Shown here piece by piece: positions 25,293 through 35,136 of a DNA stretch of 64,000 nucleotides. A model generated the notes under the pieces. The model did not search any database. It saw only the letters and a program-made list of their open reading frames with translations, and was not told the origin of the DNA. The translations under genes were made by a program, and so were the position numbers. The stretch's first letter is position 1. Each line of letters begins with the position of its first letter. Source of the DNA: Gemmatales bacterium (lineage in GTDB: Bacteria; Planctomycetota; Planctomycetia; Gemmatales; HRBIN36); the NCBI GenBank assembly GCA_025060195.1, contig JANXCQ010000009.1, positions 1-64,000 of the forward strand. Reading direction: 5' to 3'.

Positions 25293-28200
25293 ATGAACGA
25301 GTCGTCGGCACGGCACGAACCTGAGCGAAGCCAGGAAGGCTTAGATTCGCTGGTCCGGGCGGACGGGGAACTTGCAACCAGCCCGCCGACGCTGACCGGC
25401 AAAGAAGATTTACCTGCTGAGCGCCGAGAAACCAATCAAAGCCAGCAATCCGAGGAAGCCGATTGGCCTGGGGATGATGCCCCTACGATCATTTCCAAAC
25501 CTGCCGCAGCCGGCAGTGGTTCGCCCCAGCGGAGCGCAAGTGCAGTAACGGTTCGCGGTCGGCGCTTGGCGCATTTCGAGTTGGAGGAGCCGATTGGCGT
25601 CGGTGGCATGGCCGCGGTGATTCGTGCCCGCGATACCCAGTTAGATCGATGGGTGGCGTTGAAAATTCTGCCCCCTGAGTCCGCCAGTGATCCCGAGCAG
25701 GTCAAGCGCTTTGAGCAGGAAGCGCGCGCTGCAGCACGCTTGGACCATGAGAATATCGCCCGCGTGTATTACTGCGGGGAAGACCAGGGACTCCATTTCA
25801 TCGCCTTCGAATACGTGGAGGGCGAGAATCTGCGGGACAGGATTGCGCGGCGCGGACGGATCCCAATCGTCGAGGCGACCCAGTATGTCTTACAAGTGGC
25901 CCGCGGTCTGGAGCATGCGGCGGACCGCGGAGTAGTGCATCGAGATATCAAGCCATCTAACATTGTGATTACCGCCCAAGGTGTAGCCAAGCTGATTGAC
26001 ATGGGCTTAGCGCGAACGCAGGGAGGCAGCGCCGGCGAATTGACTCATTCGGGGGTCACTTTAGGTACCTTCGATTATATCTCGCCCGAGCAAGCGCTGG
26101 ATCCGCGATTGGCCGACGTGCGCAGTGATATTTATTCGTTGGGTTGCACGTTTTATCACATGCTGACGGGACGTCCGCCGACACCCGAGGGAACTGCCGC
26201 ACGGAAGTTACACTTCCACCAAGCAGAGCGTCCAGTAGACCCACGTTATTACAATCCTGAGATTCCGCGGGAGCTGATCTTGATTCTGGGGCGGATGTTG
26301 GCGAAAGAACCAGAGCGGCGTTATCAGCATCCACGGGAATTGATTGCGGACTTGGAGTTGGTCTTGGCCCAATGGAAACGCCAACGGAACCGCGTGCAGC
26401 CTCGGGATACTTTGTATCGCCTGTCGCCCCAACGTTACCGAGGACGGTGGGCTCTGGTCCTGGCGATATTGGCTTTGTGCACAATTACCGTGCTCAGTTG
26501 GTTGGAAGCCCAGCGTCCCAGTGGGGAAACTGTCCCGAGTCCTGGCCTCGAGGCGAATCAAGTGAGCGTCAACGACAATAGTAAGAGTTCCCTGCCCCCA
26601 TTTGCCGCCGGGACAGACAGCCAAGTGCCTCCCGCAGCTACCCCGGCAGTGTACCATGTCAAGACTCCGTTGGAACTGCGTCGAGCGTTTCAGGAAGTAG
26701 AGGAAGCAGGAAAATCAGCCATCGTTTACCTGGAGGAAACTGATTACCATTTGAATAATTTGCCTGTGTCCGAAAGTAGCTTGCTCAGTCTGAGAGCGGG
26801 GCAGGTAGTGGTCGAACCGCGTAGCCCTGGCCCGGCGACGTTATACTTCGATCTCGCAGCCGGCGAGGTACCGGAAGCGCGGTTGAGCCTTCTGAACTTG
26901 CAGGGGGGCATCGTAACCTTACGCCAAGTACGTCTGGTCATGCGTCTGCCCCCGGCCGGTGAGACGATAACGTTGCTGCGTCTGCGAAGTGGCCTATTGT
27001 TGCTGGAGAGTTGCGAGATTGTCGTCGAATCCACCTCAGAGCACCCGGGAGCATCAGTGTTCCAGTTGGCGGGCACCGATCCCGCGCGCTGCCGCGTTTC
27101 CTTGCAGCAATGTGTGGTGCGTAGCGCGGTGCCAGTATTTCTTTGTGAGGGTAGTGCCGAAGTGATTCTGGAAGATTGTGGCCTAAGCACGCAAGCAGGG
27201 TTGATAGTGGCGCGAACCCAGCGGCAGACCGGCAGCGAAGCCGTCGGTGAAGGGGCTTCGGAGTCATCCCAAGGGGAAGACAAAACCCGCAATCTTGCGA
27301 GCCTATCGTGGCGTCATTGCACTTGGTGGCTGGAACGTGGGCCGGGCATAGTTGTTTCTTCAGGTTCGGCGCTGCGGTTGCACTGGCACCACTGCATTTT
27401 GGCTCGACTGCGGCCGGAGCGGACTTCCAGCCTGGTCGAGTTGCGGGAAGAGCCTCTGAGCACCAGTCCGGAATTGACCAAGCACCTGGATAACTGCGTC
27501 GTGCATCGGCTCGAGCCTGTCGTCGCCCGAGTGGTCGAAGGGGAAGCTGGCGAGGTCTTACTGTCCAGCTTGCGAACTTGGCGCTCCAACCTTCTGAGCC
27601 TCAGTGAGAGTGGATGCGTCAGCGTGGAAGCCCCACCGTGGGCCAGCCAAGACCCCTTGCTTGCCCTGGAACAGGCACGTCTTCTTGAAGCTTTTCGGGC
27701 CCGCGCCGATGCGGTGGAATTGCGACGTCGCGATCAACCCGAAGTGGTTTTAGGAGTGCGGCGCTTGCTGGGCCAATCGTTATATCCCTCCCTCCCGAGC
27801 CAACTCGTCTCGCTGAACCGAACGCCAGTGCGGGAATTGATTGTGGACGGCGTGGGCGGTAAGCCCCACACGTTCGACAGTTTATCAAGCGCCTTGAACT
27901 CCGCAGCCGCAGAAGGCGAGGGGCGCGTCGTTATCACCTTGCGCGTTCACGGGGCCCTGCCTATTCGTTCGCTGTTGGACATCGTAGGGAATCGCCAAAT
28001 CACGATCCGCGCTGCCGAAGGCTTCCGTCCTGAGCTGAGTTTTCACAGCGAACGCGTGCCGGAGTCCAGCAATATCACCTCGCTGTTTCGCGTGCATGAC
28101 GGTCAACTGGTACTGGAGCAGATTGGCTTCCGATTAACTCCGTTAGCTACGGGAAGCGTACGCTGGCAAGCGGTAGTGAACCTGACGGGTTCAGGGAGTT

Positions 28201-29042
28201 GCACCCTGCGACAGTGTTATGTGACCTTCGCCAATGAGGGGGACGAGCCACAACTGGCTCTCGTCGCCTTGACCGACCCTCCAGGCATGATGGCACCAGC
28301 GGGAAAACCGAACCGCACCGCCGAAACGCCTCTGGTGAACTTGGACACTTGTTTCTTACGAGGTCGCGGCGTCGGATTGTACGTAGCAGAAAGCCGACCT
28401 GTGCGCGTCCAGCTCCAACACACTTTGGCAGTGCTGGAAGCGCCGCTCATGCGCGTGGAAACCTCTCGCCCAGACAGCAGTATGCTCCCGACCGGCGAGA
28501 TGGTTTGTCATCTCGAACGGGTAAGCGTGTGCAGCACCGAGCCCCTGATTTACTTGTTGGCCACGAAAGAAAACTCCCAACCCGTACCTGTGCGCTGGCA
28601 CGCCGTGAGCTCGCTCTTTGTGGTGCAGGGAACTAATGAACCAGCCTTACTGCGTTTAGAAGGGCCAAACACCGAATCCGAGATCCGCCGCACATGGCTC
28701 AGTTGGACAGGTCAGGCAGACAAGCCCAACGTTCTCAGCGTCGAAGGATCGGCTTTAGTGTGGCGGCCCGTGGGACAACAACGCATGATGTCCGCAGTCG
28801 CGGCTGACCGTACCGAGTGGAGCAACTTCTGGGGCACGAATTCCGAGGAAGTTCGTTTCATAAGGCCATGGCGCTGGGTCGGATATCGGGTGGGCCAAAA
28901 ACCCACCTGGCAGGTTGAGCCTCAGGAGTTCCAAATTCCGCCAGGACAACTCCCGCACCAAATCAATGAGGTCGGCGCCGACCTGACGCGTCTGCCCTTG
29001 TATCACACGCCATCGCCCGAAGCCAATCCTCCCTCGAATTAA
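25293..29042 (+). CDS. Ser/Thr protein kinase with large extracytoplasmic beta-helix-like domain
   Basis: The protein has 1249 residues. Residues 1-90 are a low-complexity, acidic tail. Residues about 93-350 form a PknB-type kinase: P-loop 'GVGGMAAV' near 102, catalytic Lys124 in 'VALKIL', 'HRDIKPSNIVI', 'GTFDYISPEQALDP' and 'SDIYSLGCTFYHMLTGRPP'. The usual DFG is DMG ('KLIDMGLAR'); the metal-binding Asp is kept. A membrane helix follows at about 385-405 ('WALVLAILALCTITVLSWL'). The remaining 840 residues hold repeats such as 'LRLRSGLLLLESCEIVVES', 'CRVSLQQCVVRSAVPVF' and 'CTLRQCYVTF', typical of right-handed beta-helix sheets. I infer a transmembrane sensor kinase; its targets are unknown. 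Confidence 0.9.
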   Translation: MNESSARHEPERSQEGLDSLVRADGELATSPPTLTGKEDLPAERRETNQSQQSEEADWPGDDAPTIISKPAAAGSGSPQRSASAVTVRGRRLAHFELEEPIGVGGMAAVIRARDTQLDRWVALKILPPESASDPEQVKRFEQEARAAARLDHENIARVYYCGEDQGLHFIAFEYVEGENLRDRIARRGRIPIVEATQYVLQVARGLEHAADRGVVHRDIKPSNIVITAQGVAKLIDMGLARTQGGSAGELTHSGVTLGTFDYISPEQALDPRLADVRSDIYSLGCTFYHMLTGRPPTPEGTAARKLHFHQAERPVDPRYYNPEIPRELILILGRMLAKEPERRYQHPRELIADLELVLAQWKRQRNRVQPRDTLYRLSPQRYRGRWALVLAILALCTITVLSWLEAQRPSGETVPSPGLEANQVSVNDNSKSSLPPFAAGTDSQVPPAATPAVYHVKTPLELRRAFQEVEEAGKSAIVYLEETDYHLNNLPVSESSLLSLRAGQVVVEPRSPGPATLYFDLAAGEVPEARLSLLNLQGGIVTLRQVRLVMRLPPAGETITLLRLRSGLLLLESCEIVVESTSEHPGASVFQLAGTDPARCRVSLQQCVVRSAVPVFLCEGSAEVILEDCGLSTQAGLIVARTQRQTGSEAVGEGASESSQGEDKTRNLASLSWRHCTWWLERGPGIVVSSGSALRLHWHHCILARLRPERTSSLVELREEPLSTSPELTKHLDNCVVHRLEPVVARVVEGEAGEVLLSSLRTWRSNLLSLSESGCVSVEAPPWASQDPLLALEQARLLEAFRARADAVELRRRDQPEVVLGVRRLLGQSLYPSLPSQLVSLNRTPVRELIVDGVGGKPHTFDSLSSALNSAAAEGEGRVVITLRVHGALPIRSLLDIVGNRQITIRAAEGFRPELSFHSERVPESSNITSLFRVHDGQLVLEQIGFRLTPLATGSVRWQAVVNLTGSGSCTLRQCYVTFANEGDEPQLALVALTDPPGMMAPAGKPNRTAETPLVNLDTCFLRGRGVGLYVAESRPVRVQLQHTLAVLEAPLMRVETSRPDSSMLPTGEMVCHLERVSVCSTEPLIYLLATKENSQPVPVRWHAVSSLFVVQGTNEPALLRLEGPNTESEIRRTWLSWTGQADKPNVLSVEGSALVWRPVGQQRMMSAVAADRTEWSNFWGTNSEEVRFIRPWRWVGYRVGQKPTWQVEPQEFQIPPGQLPHQINEVGADLTRLPLYHTPSPEANPPSN

Positions 29043-29854
29043 CCAGGCTTCTCACGCTCCTGGATTGGCCGTTCCCAGCGGCCATGACACCAGTTGGTTG
29101 CCTCGCTCTTGACATGATCCGGACAGCGGCAGACCTACCATTTATCCTGTGCGGAATTGATTGTGTTGTTTACTACGCTGCCCATCAAAGCCGGTCCCCT
29201 GCAGCGCTAGTTGTGATTCGGTCGCAGTGGCGTTTCCAGTGCGAGCGAGTAAATTGCAGTTACGGTACTTGCCGAAGCCTGCCGCTTTGCTCAGGTACCA
29301 AGCCCCACTATCCCCCATTCACGGGCACTAACTGCCACAAACATCTCTGATGCAACGCCCGACGCGACGGTTCCACAGTCCGCAAGTAACCTTTTCCCGA
29401 CGGCCGCAATCTTTAGACACCACAAGACGCATCATCCATCGCCGCCATGATGCATGCCCGCGAGGTCGGCTGATAACTACATTATGTCGAAACTATCGTC
29501 AGTGGGCCGTGGCGCGGCATCGCCGCCACGGATTAGTCAAGTCGGCCCGCCACTGACTCCCGCCATGCATTCGTCCGTTGTGTCTACGGCCCCTGCGTCT
29601 GCCATGCGAAGCGACGCCGTGACCACCGCTATTTCGGATCAGCCCACAGACGCCGCTCCATGCCCTGAGTCACTTTCAGTCTGCAGTATGTACAACTGCC
29701 GTAAGCAGCTCCGCGACGCAACCTCCGCCCGGACGTGCAACCGCCGCAACCCCGCCGAATTGTACGCTGCGTCGCTCACCAACCTGTTCCAGCGAATCCA
29801 ATTATCCACCGCCGGTACCAATTGCGCCCGGCCCAACAGCTAATTAGAGCGATG

Positions 29855-30080
29855 GCGGATGCTATGCGGTGTTGCCCTCTCGTAATCCAGGAGCGCTTGG
29901 CTGATTTACGCCACTGCGGCCGTTGGCGGATGCTATCCGGCCTTTCCGTCTCGTAGTCCAAGGGCGCTTGACTGATTCACACCACTTCGCTTCGGCCGTG
30001 AGCGGATGCTATCGGGAGCCGCCGCGGCGTAACCATGCTCCCGCTAGGCGTCACAAGATTCGGCAAATACGGGAATCGTC
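29855..30080. repeat. Degenerate tandem repeat, units of 71-76 bp
   Basis: The anchor GCGGATGCTAT occurs at 29855, 29926 and 30002 (spacing 71 and 76). After the anchor each unit continues with similar blocks, for example CTCGTAATCCAGGAGCGCTTG against CTCGTAGTCCAAGGGCGCTTG, and CTGATTTACGCCACT against CTGATTCACACCACT. The third unit diverges after about 20 bases. Confidence 0.75.
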
Positions 30081-30363
30081 CAGCAACTTGCGGACCTGTT
30101 CCCGCACCGCGCTCAGAAGCACCGTGGTCATCTCGTTCTCACATGAGTAACGCCACCAAAATAATGCCAAAATACGCTAGGCGCGTCTGGCTCCCTTCCT
30201 CAATGCGAGATGGCTTACTAATCATACCCATGTGCTCCGCGGGCCGCACGGGAGCTAAGGGCCACGGCTCTTTCATTTGCTTCTTCCGTCTCACCGGTCA
30301 TCCCCACCATGACCAGCGGGTCGCAGGACGACTGCGTTAGCGTCTCGGTCATCCGTCCTCGTT

Positions 30364-30466
30364 GCTGCTAGTCGCGTAGCTGCCAAAAGTCCCCTCCACT
30401 GCAGCGGGCAGACCCATCGGTTGCCCAAACCCCGGGCGCTGCTAGTCGCGTAACTGCTAAGAGTCC
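30364..30466. repeat. Two-copy degenerate repeat, 74-bp period
   Basis: The block GCTGCTAGTCGCGTA with a following CTGC-AA-AGTCC is present at 30364 and again at 30438, differing at only a few positions in 29 bases. Period is 74 bp. The intervening 45 bases are not clearly similar. Confidence 0.65.
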
Positions 30467-31320
30467 ATCACCGACGGGTTCAAGAAATCCTGCCATGTGC
30501 GGACGGCAGTGCCTGACGTAAACACGATCGGCTCCTCCGAACTACACGACTGGCATATCGCAAGGGGAATGTGCCTTGAACGCCGCTTGGCTAACATCGT
30601 TGGTTCGACCGAATGACCGAACAGGCAGAATCGCGGTCCGCGGGTGTAGTGCTCAAAGTGGCAAGCAATGCGAAGTTGCAAGAAACAAGCATGCGAGCGA
30701 CCGCGGCAAACGGCATAAGCTGATCTAAGTCGGCTAACTGCCTTGGGGCGTCGTCAGTCCCCTCCCGAGAATGAAACTAGCAATCGTTGAACCAATGCGC
30801 AATCTGTTGACCAGACCACGGGCTAACCGCTATTGTCGAAACATGAGTCGTCAATCGGCAAGTCGCTATTAGTCACTGATGCGAGTTAGCCGCGACCCAT
30901 AGCAAAAAGTCCTGGACTGCTTTTCTTACCACCGATGTATCAGGTCGTGGGTCTCTTGAGGCGCACGATTAAGTATCGATGTCGCCCTCTTCCGTCTGAA
31001 GGCCTGACCACGTTTTTCCACCGCACTCGTTGGCACTTAGATAAGGGTCTGGCCGACCCCAGGCCGATGCCGCACCATTGCGTCGTCGCCACGCGATACG
31101 ACGGCACCTCATGTCTGTCCTTCCCGCTGTCAGACCAACGAATGACTAAGGCATACTACCCGCACGCACCACAGGCCGTGAACTCCAGCACAATGCAGCA
31201 TCGCGTCTGCCGTTTACCTGACTTAGTACTCAACTACACGACCAAGCCACGCATCGGGCGAACGGCCCGAAGCACCGTATCAAACATGTAGCACGCGTGT
31301 ATCCCATCGTCTTGACTACA

Positions 31321-31540
31321 CAGCTACGGCACGATGGACTAGTCTACACGTAACCGGCTTTTAGCTAGTGTCAGCGGCACATAAAGACGGTATACCCAGC
31401 TACAAGATTCACGGCACGGCAACCGGCTTGCCCCCGCACACGCGCAAGCCGCAAACAGCTACTAGGCCAACCGTTTGAGCTCAGCCGAGACCCACGGTAC
31501 ACGGGTGCGGAACCCAGCTACATCGGCCGGAATCGAGGAC
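31321..31540. repeat. Degenerate repeat anchored on CAGCTAC, spacing 59-76 bp
   Basis: CAGCTAC occurs at 31321, 31397, 31456 and 31515 (spacing 76, 59, 59). The first two units share TAACCGGCTT/CAACCGGCTT about 30 bases later; others keep GG-AACCG traces. This is weaker than the other arrays. Confidence 0.45.
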
Positions 31541-32062
31541 GGAACCGTGCGCGTGTGGTACATCGGCGACCTACCGCGGTGACAGCACTATGCGAGCTGG
31601 ATTGACGTCAGAAGAGCTTAGAGGTCAGCGTGGTTCTGGGCTTGAGGACGACAGCGTTTGTACCTGTGTGCGCATCAACCTTAAGCCGGAGGGACTAATG
31701 TCCGAGGAAAATTGAGCCCTGGCCTGGAAAAACGTGCCTTGGAACAGGTTTCCTTTCGCGAAGGAATCAAGGTGCCAGGGAAATTTCTGGCGTTCCGTTC
31801 GCAACGATTCGCAGCATTAGAAGTTACATTGCAGAGTGCTATCGCCTGCGATTAGCCCCTCACTAGGGCTAGCGAAGGGCATGCTCTAATACTTGACTAT
31901 TACCAGTAACTTACCTAATATAGGAATGTATTGAAAGAACCAGTGCAAAGGATTGTGGCATATGCCGATAATGATGGTGGGAGTGGCGTAAACGTCCAAG
32001 CTGACGAGCGCAGCGCTAACTGTCTATCGTTTAGGCGAGTGAACTAGCAACGGAGCGGACAC

Positions 32063-33736
32063 ATGTCCACGGAGCCTAAGGTAACTGCGGCCAGTGCTGC
32101 TGCCGCGAGGGAAGCGACGCCGGGGCGAGCGGAGCGGCCCATCACGTGGGAAGAGGTGCGGAAGCGAAATTATGTTGAGCGCATCAAGTTTGAGAAGTTT
32201 CCTTATGATTTAGCTGCGGAGTTTGAGCAACTGGCGGCCACGCCTTACGAGGCGATCCCTGAAGAGGATATGCTGCGGTTTCAGTGGTGGGGTTTGTACC
32301 ACGATAAGCCGAAGGTGGGGTTCATGATGATGCGAATCAAGTTGCCGAACGGGGCGTTGACGCCTGCGAAGTTACGGGCTATCGGCGAGCTGTCGCGTGA
32401 TTTTGGCCGTGGCTATGGCGAAATCACGACGAGGCAGGATATCCAGTTACACTGGATTCGCATCAGCGAACTGCCCCGGATATTCCCCCGTCTGGAGTCG
32501 GCAGGGCTGACGACTAAAGGAGCTTGCGGCGATACGTTGCGTAATATCACGGGGTGCCCCGTGGCGGGTGTAGATGCTGAGGAGTTGTTCGACGCCACGG
32601 CGGTCGTGATGGAAGCCCATCGGCAGTTCAGCGGTAATCCGCAGTACGGCAATTTACCGCGAAAACATAAGTGGACGATCTCAGCGTGTCCGTATCACTG
32701 CAACGCCCCGGAAATTCACGACGTGGCGCTGGTGGGCACGTTTCAGGAGGGCGTGCCCGGTTTTGCCGTGTGGGTCGGCGGCGGACTCTCCACCGTGCCG
32801 CGGATTGCCAAGCCGCTAGGTGTCTTTGTTACGCTGGAGGAAGCGCTCGACGTGCCGCGGGCTGTGCTCGAAATCTGGAGCAACGACCTGAAATACCGCA
32901 TGTCCCGCGCCAAGGCCCGGTTCAAGTTCATGGTGGATGATTATGGGCCGGCAAAGTTACGGGAAATGATCGAGCACCACTTGGGACGTAAGCTCACTGA
33001 CCTGAGGGAAAATCCCCGTCCTAAGGGGCGTACCAGTCATTTGGGGGTTCATCCGCAGAAGCAACCCGGATTGGTTTATATTGGGGTGCCTGTGTTCCCC
33101 GGCATTTTGACCGCCGACCAGATGTTGGCCATCGCTAGCTTGGCCGAAGACCTGGGCGCGTTGATCCGCCTGACTCGGGAGCAGAATCTCATCTTGATCA
33201 ACGTTCCCGAAGCTCGGGTCGAAGAAACCTTGCAGCGATTGCGGGACCAGGCGCATCTGGACCTGGAGGTGAATCCCGTGCGGGGGCACAGCATTGCCTG
33301 CACGGGCGAACCGTACTGCAACTTCTCTGTGGGGGAGACGAAGACAAAACTGGTCGAAATTGTCGAACATTTGGAACAGCAGTTTGGTGCCGCGGTGGCC
33401 GATTTGCACATTCATTTAGACGGTTGCCCGCACGCTTGTGGCCAACATTGGGTGGGCGACCTTGGCGTCCAAGCCACCACGCTCACCACGCCGCAAGGTA
33501 AGGTGGAGGCTTACGATATTCTGCTGCGGGGTGGTCTGGGTCCATCGGCGGCCATTGGAAAAGCTGTGCTGCGCCGGGTGCCAAGCACGGAAGTGAAATA
33601 TACGATAGAGAGACTACTCCGCGGCTGGCTCGCACAGCGTCAAGACGGCGAAACCGTGCAGGCGTTTTTCAGTCGGCTCAGCGACGAACAAATCGCCGCT
33701 CTGGCTCGCGGGGAAGTCGCAGCCGTTTCCGCGTAG
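32063..33736 (+). CDS. Siroheme [4Fe-4S] sulfite/nitrite reductase, ferredoxin type
   Basis: Six-electron reduction of sulfite to sulfide (or nitrite to ammonium). The 557-residue protein has the duplicated ferredoxin-like and catalytic half-domains of this family: 'TTRQDIQLHWIRI' and 'NITGCPVAGVD' in the first half. In the second half are the cluster/siroheme ligands 'CTGEPYCNFSV' (Cys-x5-Cys) and 'DGCPHACGQHW' (Cys-x3-Cys). Sulfite is the likelier substrate because an APS reductase follows after 108 bases; nitrite cannot be excluded from sequence. The N-terminal 25 residues are Ala-rich and probably disordered. Ribosome site GGAGCGG precedes the ATG. Confidence 0.9.
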   Translation: MSTEPKVTAASAAAAREATPGRAERPITWEEVRKRNYVERIKFEKFPYDLAAEFEQLAATPYEAIPEEDMLRFQWWGLYHDKPKVGFMMMRIKLPNGALTPAKLRAIGELSRDFGRGYGEITTRQDIQLHWIRISELPRIFPRLESAGLTTKGACGDTLRNITGCPVAGVDAEELFDATAVVMEAHRQFSGNPQYGNLPRKHKWTISACPYHCNAPEIHDVALVGTFQEGVPGFAVWVGGGLSTVPRIAKPLGVFVTLEEALDVPRAVLEIWSNDLKYRMSRAKARFKFMVDDYGPAKLREMIEHHLGRKLTDLRENPRPKGRTSHLGVHPQKQPGLVYIGVPVFPGILTADQMLAIASLAEDLGALIRLTREQNLILINVPEARVEETLQRLRDQAHLDLEVNPVRGHSIACTGEPYCNFSVGETKTKLVEIVEHLEQQFGAAVADLHIHLDGCPHACGQHWVGDLGVQATTLTTPQGKVEAYDILLRGGLGPSAAIGKAVLRRVPSTEVKYTIERLLRGWLAQRQDGETVQAFFSRLSDEQIAALARGEVAAVSA

Positions 33737-33843
33737 CCGCGGCCTGGATTTTGGGAGTGTCGCCTGATTATGCGGTGCCATACTAACTGCCTGCGTCGCA
33801 CCCAGGGACGAATCATCACTCACGACAGGGGAGGCGAAATCGT

Positions 33844-34662
33844 ATGAGTCTTAACGGCGAACTGCCAATGCGGCGGACGGAGTTGATGGACGACCAGGAA
33901 GCAGGCGAATGGGCGGTCTATTTTGATGACCGTCCGCCCGAGGATTTGCTGTCTTGGGCCTTCGAACGTTTCCATCCCCGCCTAGCCATTGTTACCAGCT
34001 TTCAAATCGATACTCTCGTGCTCCTCGACATGGCCTGGCGCATCAACCCGCAAGTGCGCGTGATCACCGTGGACACGGGTCGGTTACCCCAGGAAACTTA
34101 CGAACTGATGGACACCGTACGCGACAAATACGGCATCACAGTCGAGGTTTTGTTTCCCGAAGCGGCCCATGTTGAGAAAATGGTGCGGAAGCACGGTGTG
34201 AATCTGTTCCGCAAGAGCGTTGAACTTCGGCTACTCTGCTGCCATGTTCGCAAGGTCGTGCCCCTGACTCGCGCACTGCAACAACTGGACGCCTGGATCA
34301 CAGGACTACGCCGCGACCAATGGGCCACGCGGGCCAACATTCGTAAGGTCGAGATTGATCACGACCATGGCGGGATCCTCAAGCTCAATCCCTTGGCCGA
34401 CTGGACGGAAGAAGAAGTTTGGGAATATGCCCGCGTTCACGACGTGCCCATTCATAAACTTTATAGTCAGGGCTACAAAAGCATCGGTTGCGCGCCCTGT
34501 ACCCGTCCTGTGCTGCCGGGCGAAGATAGCCGCGCAGGACGCTGGTGGTGGGAAACCAACGCGCCGAAAGAATGTGGCATGCACTGTCCCATCGAAACGG
34601 GCGGCTTCGAACACGAAGTCGCTGCGATTCTTGGCGAGGCGGCTCAACTCGATAAAGATTGA
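33844..34662 (+). CDS. cysH: Adenylyl-sulfate (APS/PAPS) reductase, Fe-S type
   Basis: Reduces activated sulfate to sulfite. The 272-residue protein has the PP-loop region 'LAIVTSFQIDTLVLLDMAWR' and 'VITVDTGRLPQETYELMD'. It also has both cysteine pairs of the assimilatory [4Fe-4S] class, 'CCHVRK' and 'CAPCTRP', and the catalytic cysteine in 'KECGMHC' (usual KECGLH). Presence of both pairs predicts APS use rather than strictly PAPS, from what is known of the family. The GGGGAGG site supports the ATG at 33844. It works with the upstream siroheme reductase; an APS kinase gene lies 10 kb away. Confidence 0.94.
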   Translation: MSLNGELPMRRTELMDDQEAGEWAVYFDDRPPEDLLSWAFERFHPRLAIVTSFQIDTLVLLDMAWRINPQVRVITVDTGRLPQETYELMDTVRDKYGITVEVLFPEAAHVEKMVRKHGVNLFRKSVELRLLCCHVRKVVPLTRALQQLDAWITGLRRDQWATRANIRKVEIDHDHGGILKLNPLADWTEEEVWEYARVHDVPIHKLYSQGYKSIGCAPCTRPVLPGEDSRAGRWWWETNAPKECGMHCPIETGGFEHEVAAILGEAAQLDKD

Positions 34663-34664
34663 GT

Positions 34665-35111
34665 ATGGATCTGAGCGACGAACTACGCCAAGCCTTGCTC
34701 CGGGAAATCCGCGCCTACGCACAGCATATTTCCGATGAGCAGGCTCGTACCATTTGTCAACAACTCGAACAGGCCGTGGCCAGTGGAGAACTAAACGACC
34801 ACCACCTGGAGCACCTGGGCCATGTGCTGACGGTCTCGCTGGAATCCGGTCGCATGCGCCGCCTCTACGGGCCCCACATCGAAATGCAAGCCGAACGGCT
34901 GTTTGCCCTAACACCGCAAGGTTTACAAACTCGTGCGCGACTGGAGGAAGCCAACCGCGCGTTCGAGGCCTTATCAGGGCAAACCCTTCAAGAAATTGCC
35001 GTCGCTCTCAAAGGTCCGGGCAGCTTTTACCTGCACCTGCGCACCGACCGCTGCCGCGTACGATTCCTCATGAATCGCACGGGCCTTTATCCCCTCGACC
35101 TGGAAACGTAG
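34665..35111 (+). CDS. Hypothetical protein in sulfate-reduction run
   Basis: The protein has 148 residues from the ATG at 34665, two bases after the cysH stop; the ORF track uses a TTG two codons earlier. It is charged, largely helical in the first 110 residues ('LLREIRAYAQHISDEQARTI'), with a C-terminal strand-rich end 'SFYLHLRTDRCRVRFLMNRTG'. No membrane segment and no family recognised. Its position between cysH and a Sua5 fusion suggests co-transcription, but offers no clear functional hint. Confidence 0.7.
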   Translation: MDLSDELRQALLREIRAYAQHISDEQARTICQQLEQAVASGELNDHHLEHLGHVLTVSLESGRMRRLYGPHIEMQAERLFALTPQGLQTRARLEEANRAFEALSGQTLQEIAVALKGPGSFYLHLRTDRCRVRFLMNRTGLYPLDLET

Positions 35112-35136
35112 GTCGCCGACAAGGGAAGGTTAAACC

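Larger units (their letters stand above)
29043..32062. other. 3-kb gene desert with degenerate repeats
   Basis: No ORF here looks like a real gene: all are short, low in hydrophobic periodicity and lack recognisable motifs. The composition is rich in CCG/CGC triplets in the first part and more even later. At least three separate groups of degenerate tandem repeats occur (listed separately). I looked for tRNA, tmRNA, RNase P and SRP RNA signatures by eye and saw none. The region may be decayed coding sequence. Confidence 0.6.

Noticed and set aside
29454-29843. 129-codon ORF in the gene desert.
   Set aside because: Composition is random-looking, there is no ribosome site, and it has no hydrophobic or motif pattern.
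30540-30640. tRNA-like GGTTCGACC block.
   Set aside because: The flanking bases do not form the T-arm or acceptor stems.
30935-31291. 118-codon ORF in the gene desert.
   Set aside because: No recognisable motif, no good ribosome site, and it sits among degenerate repeats; not enough to call a gene.
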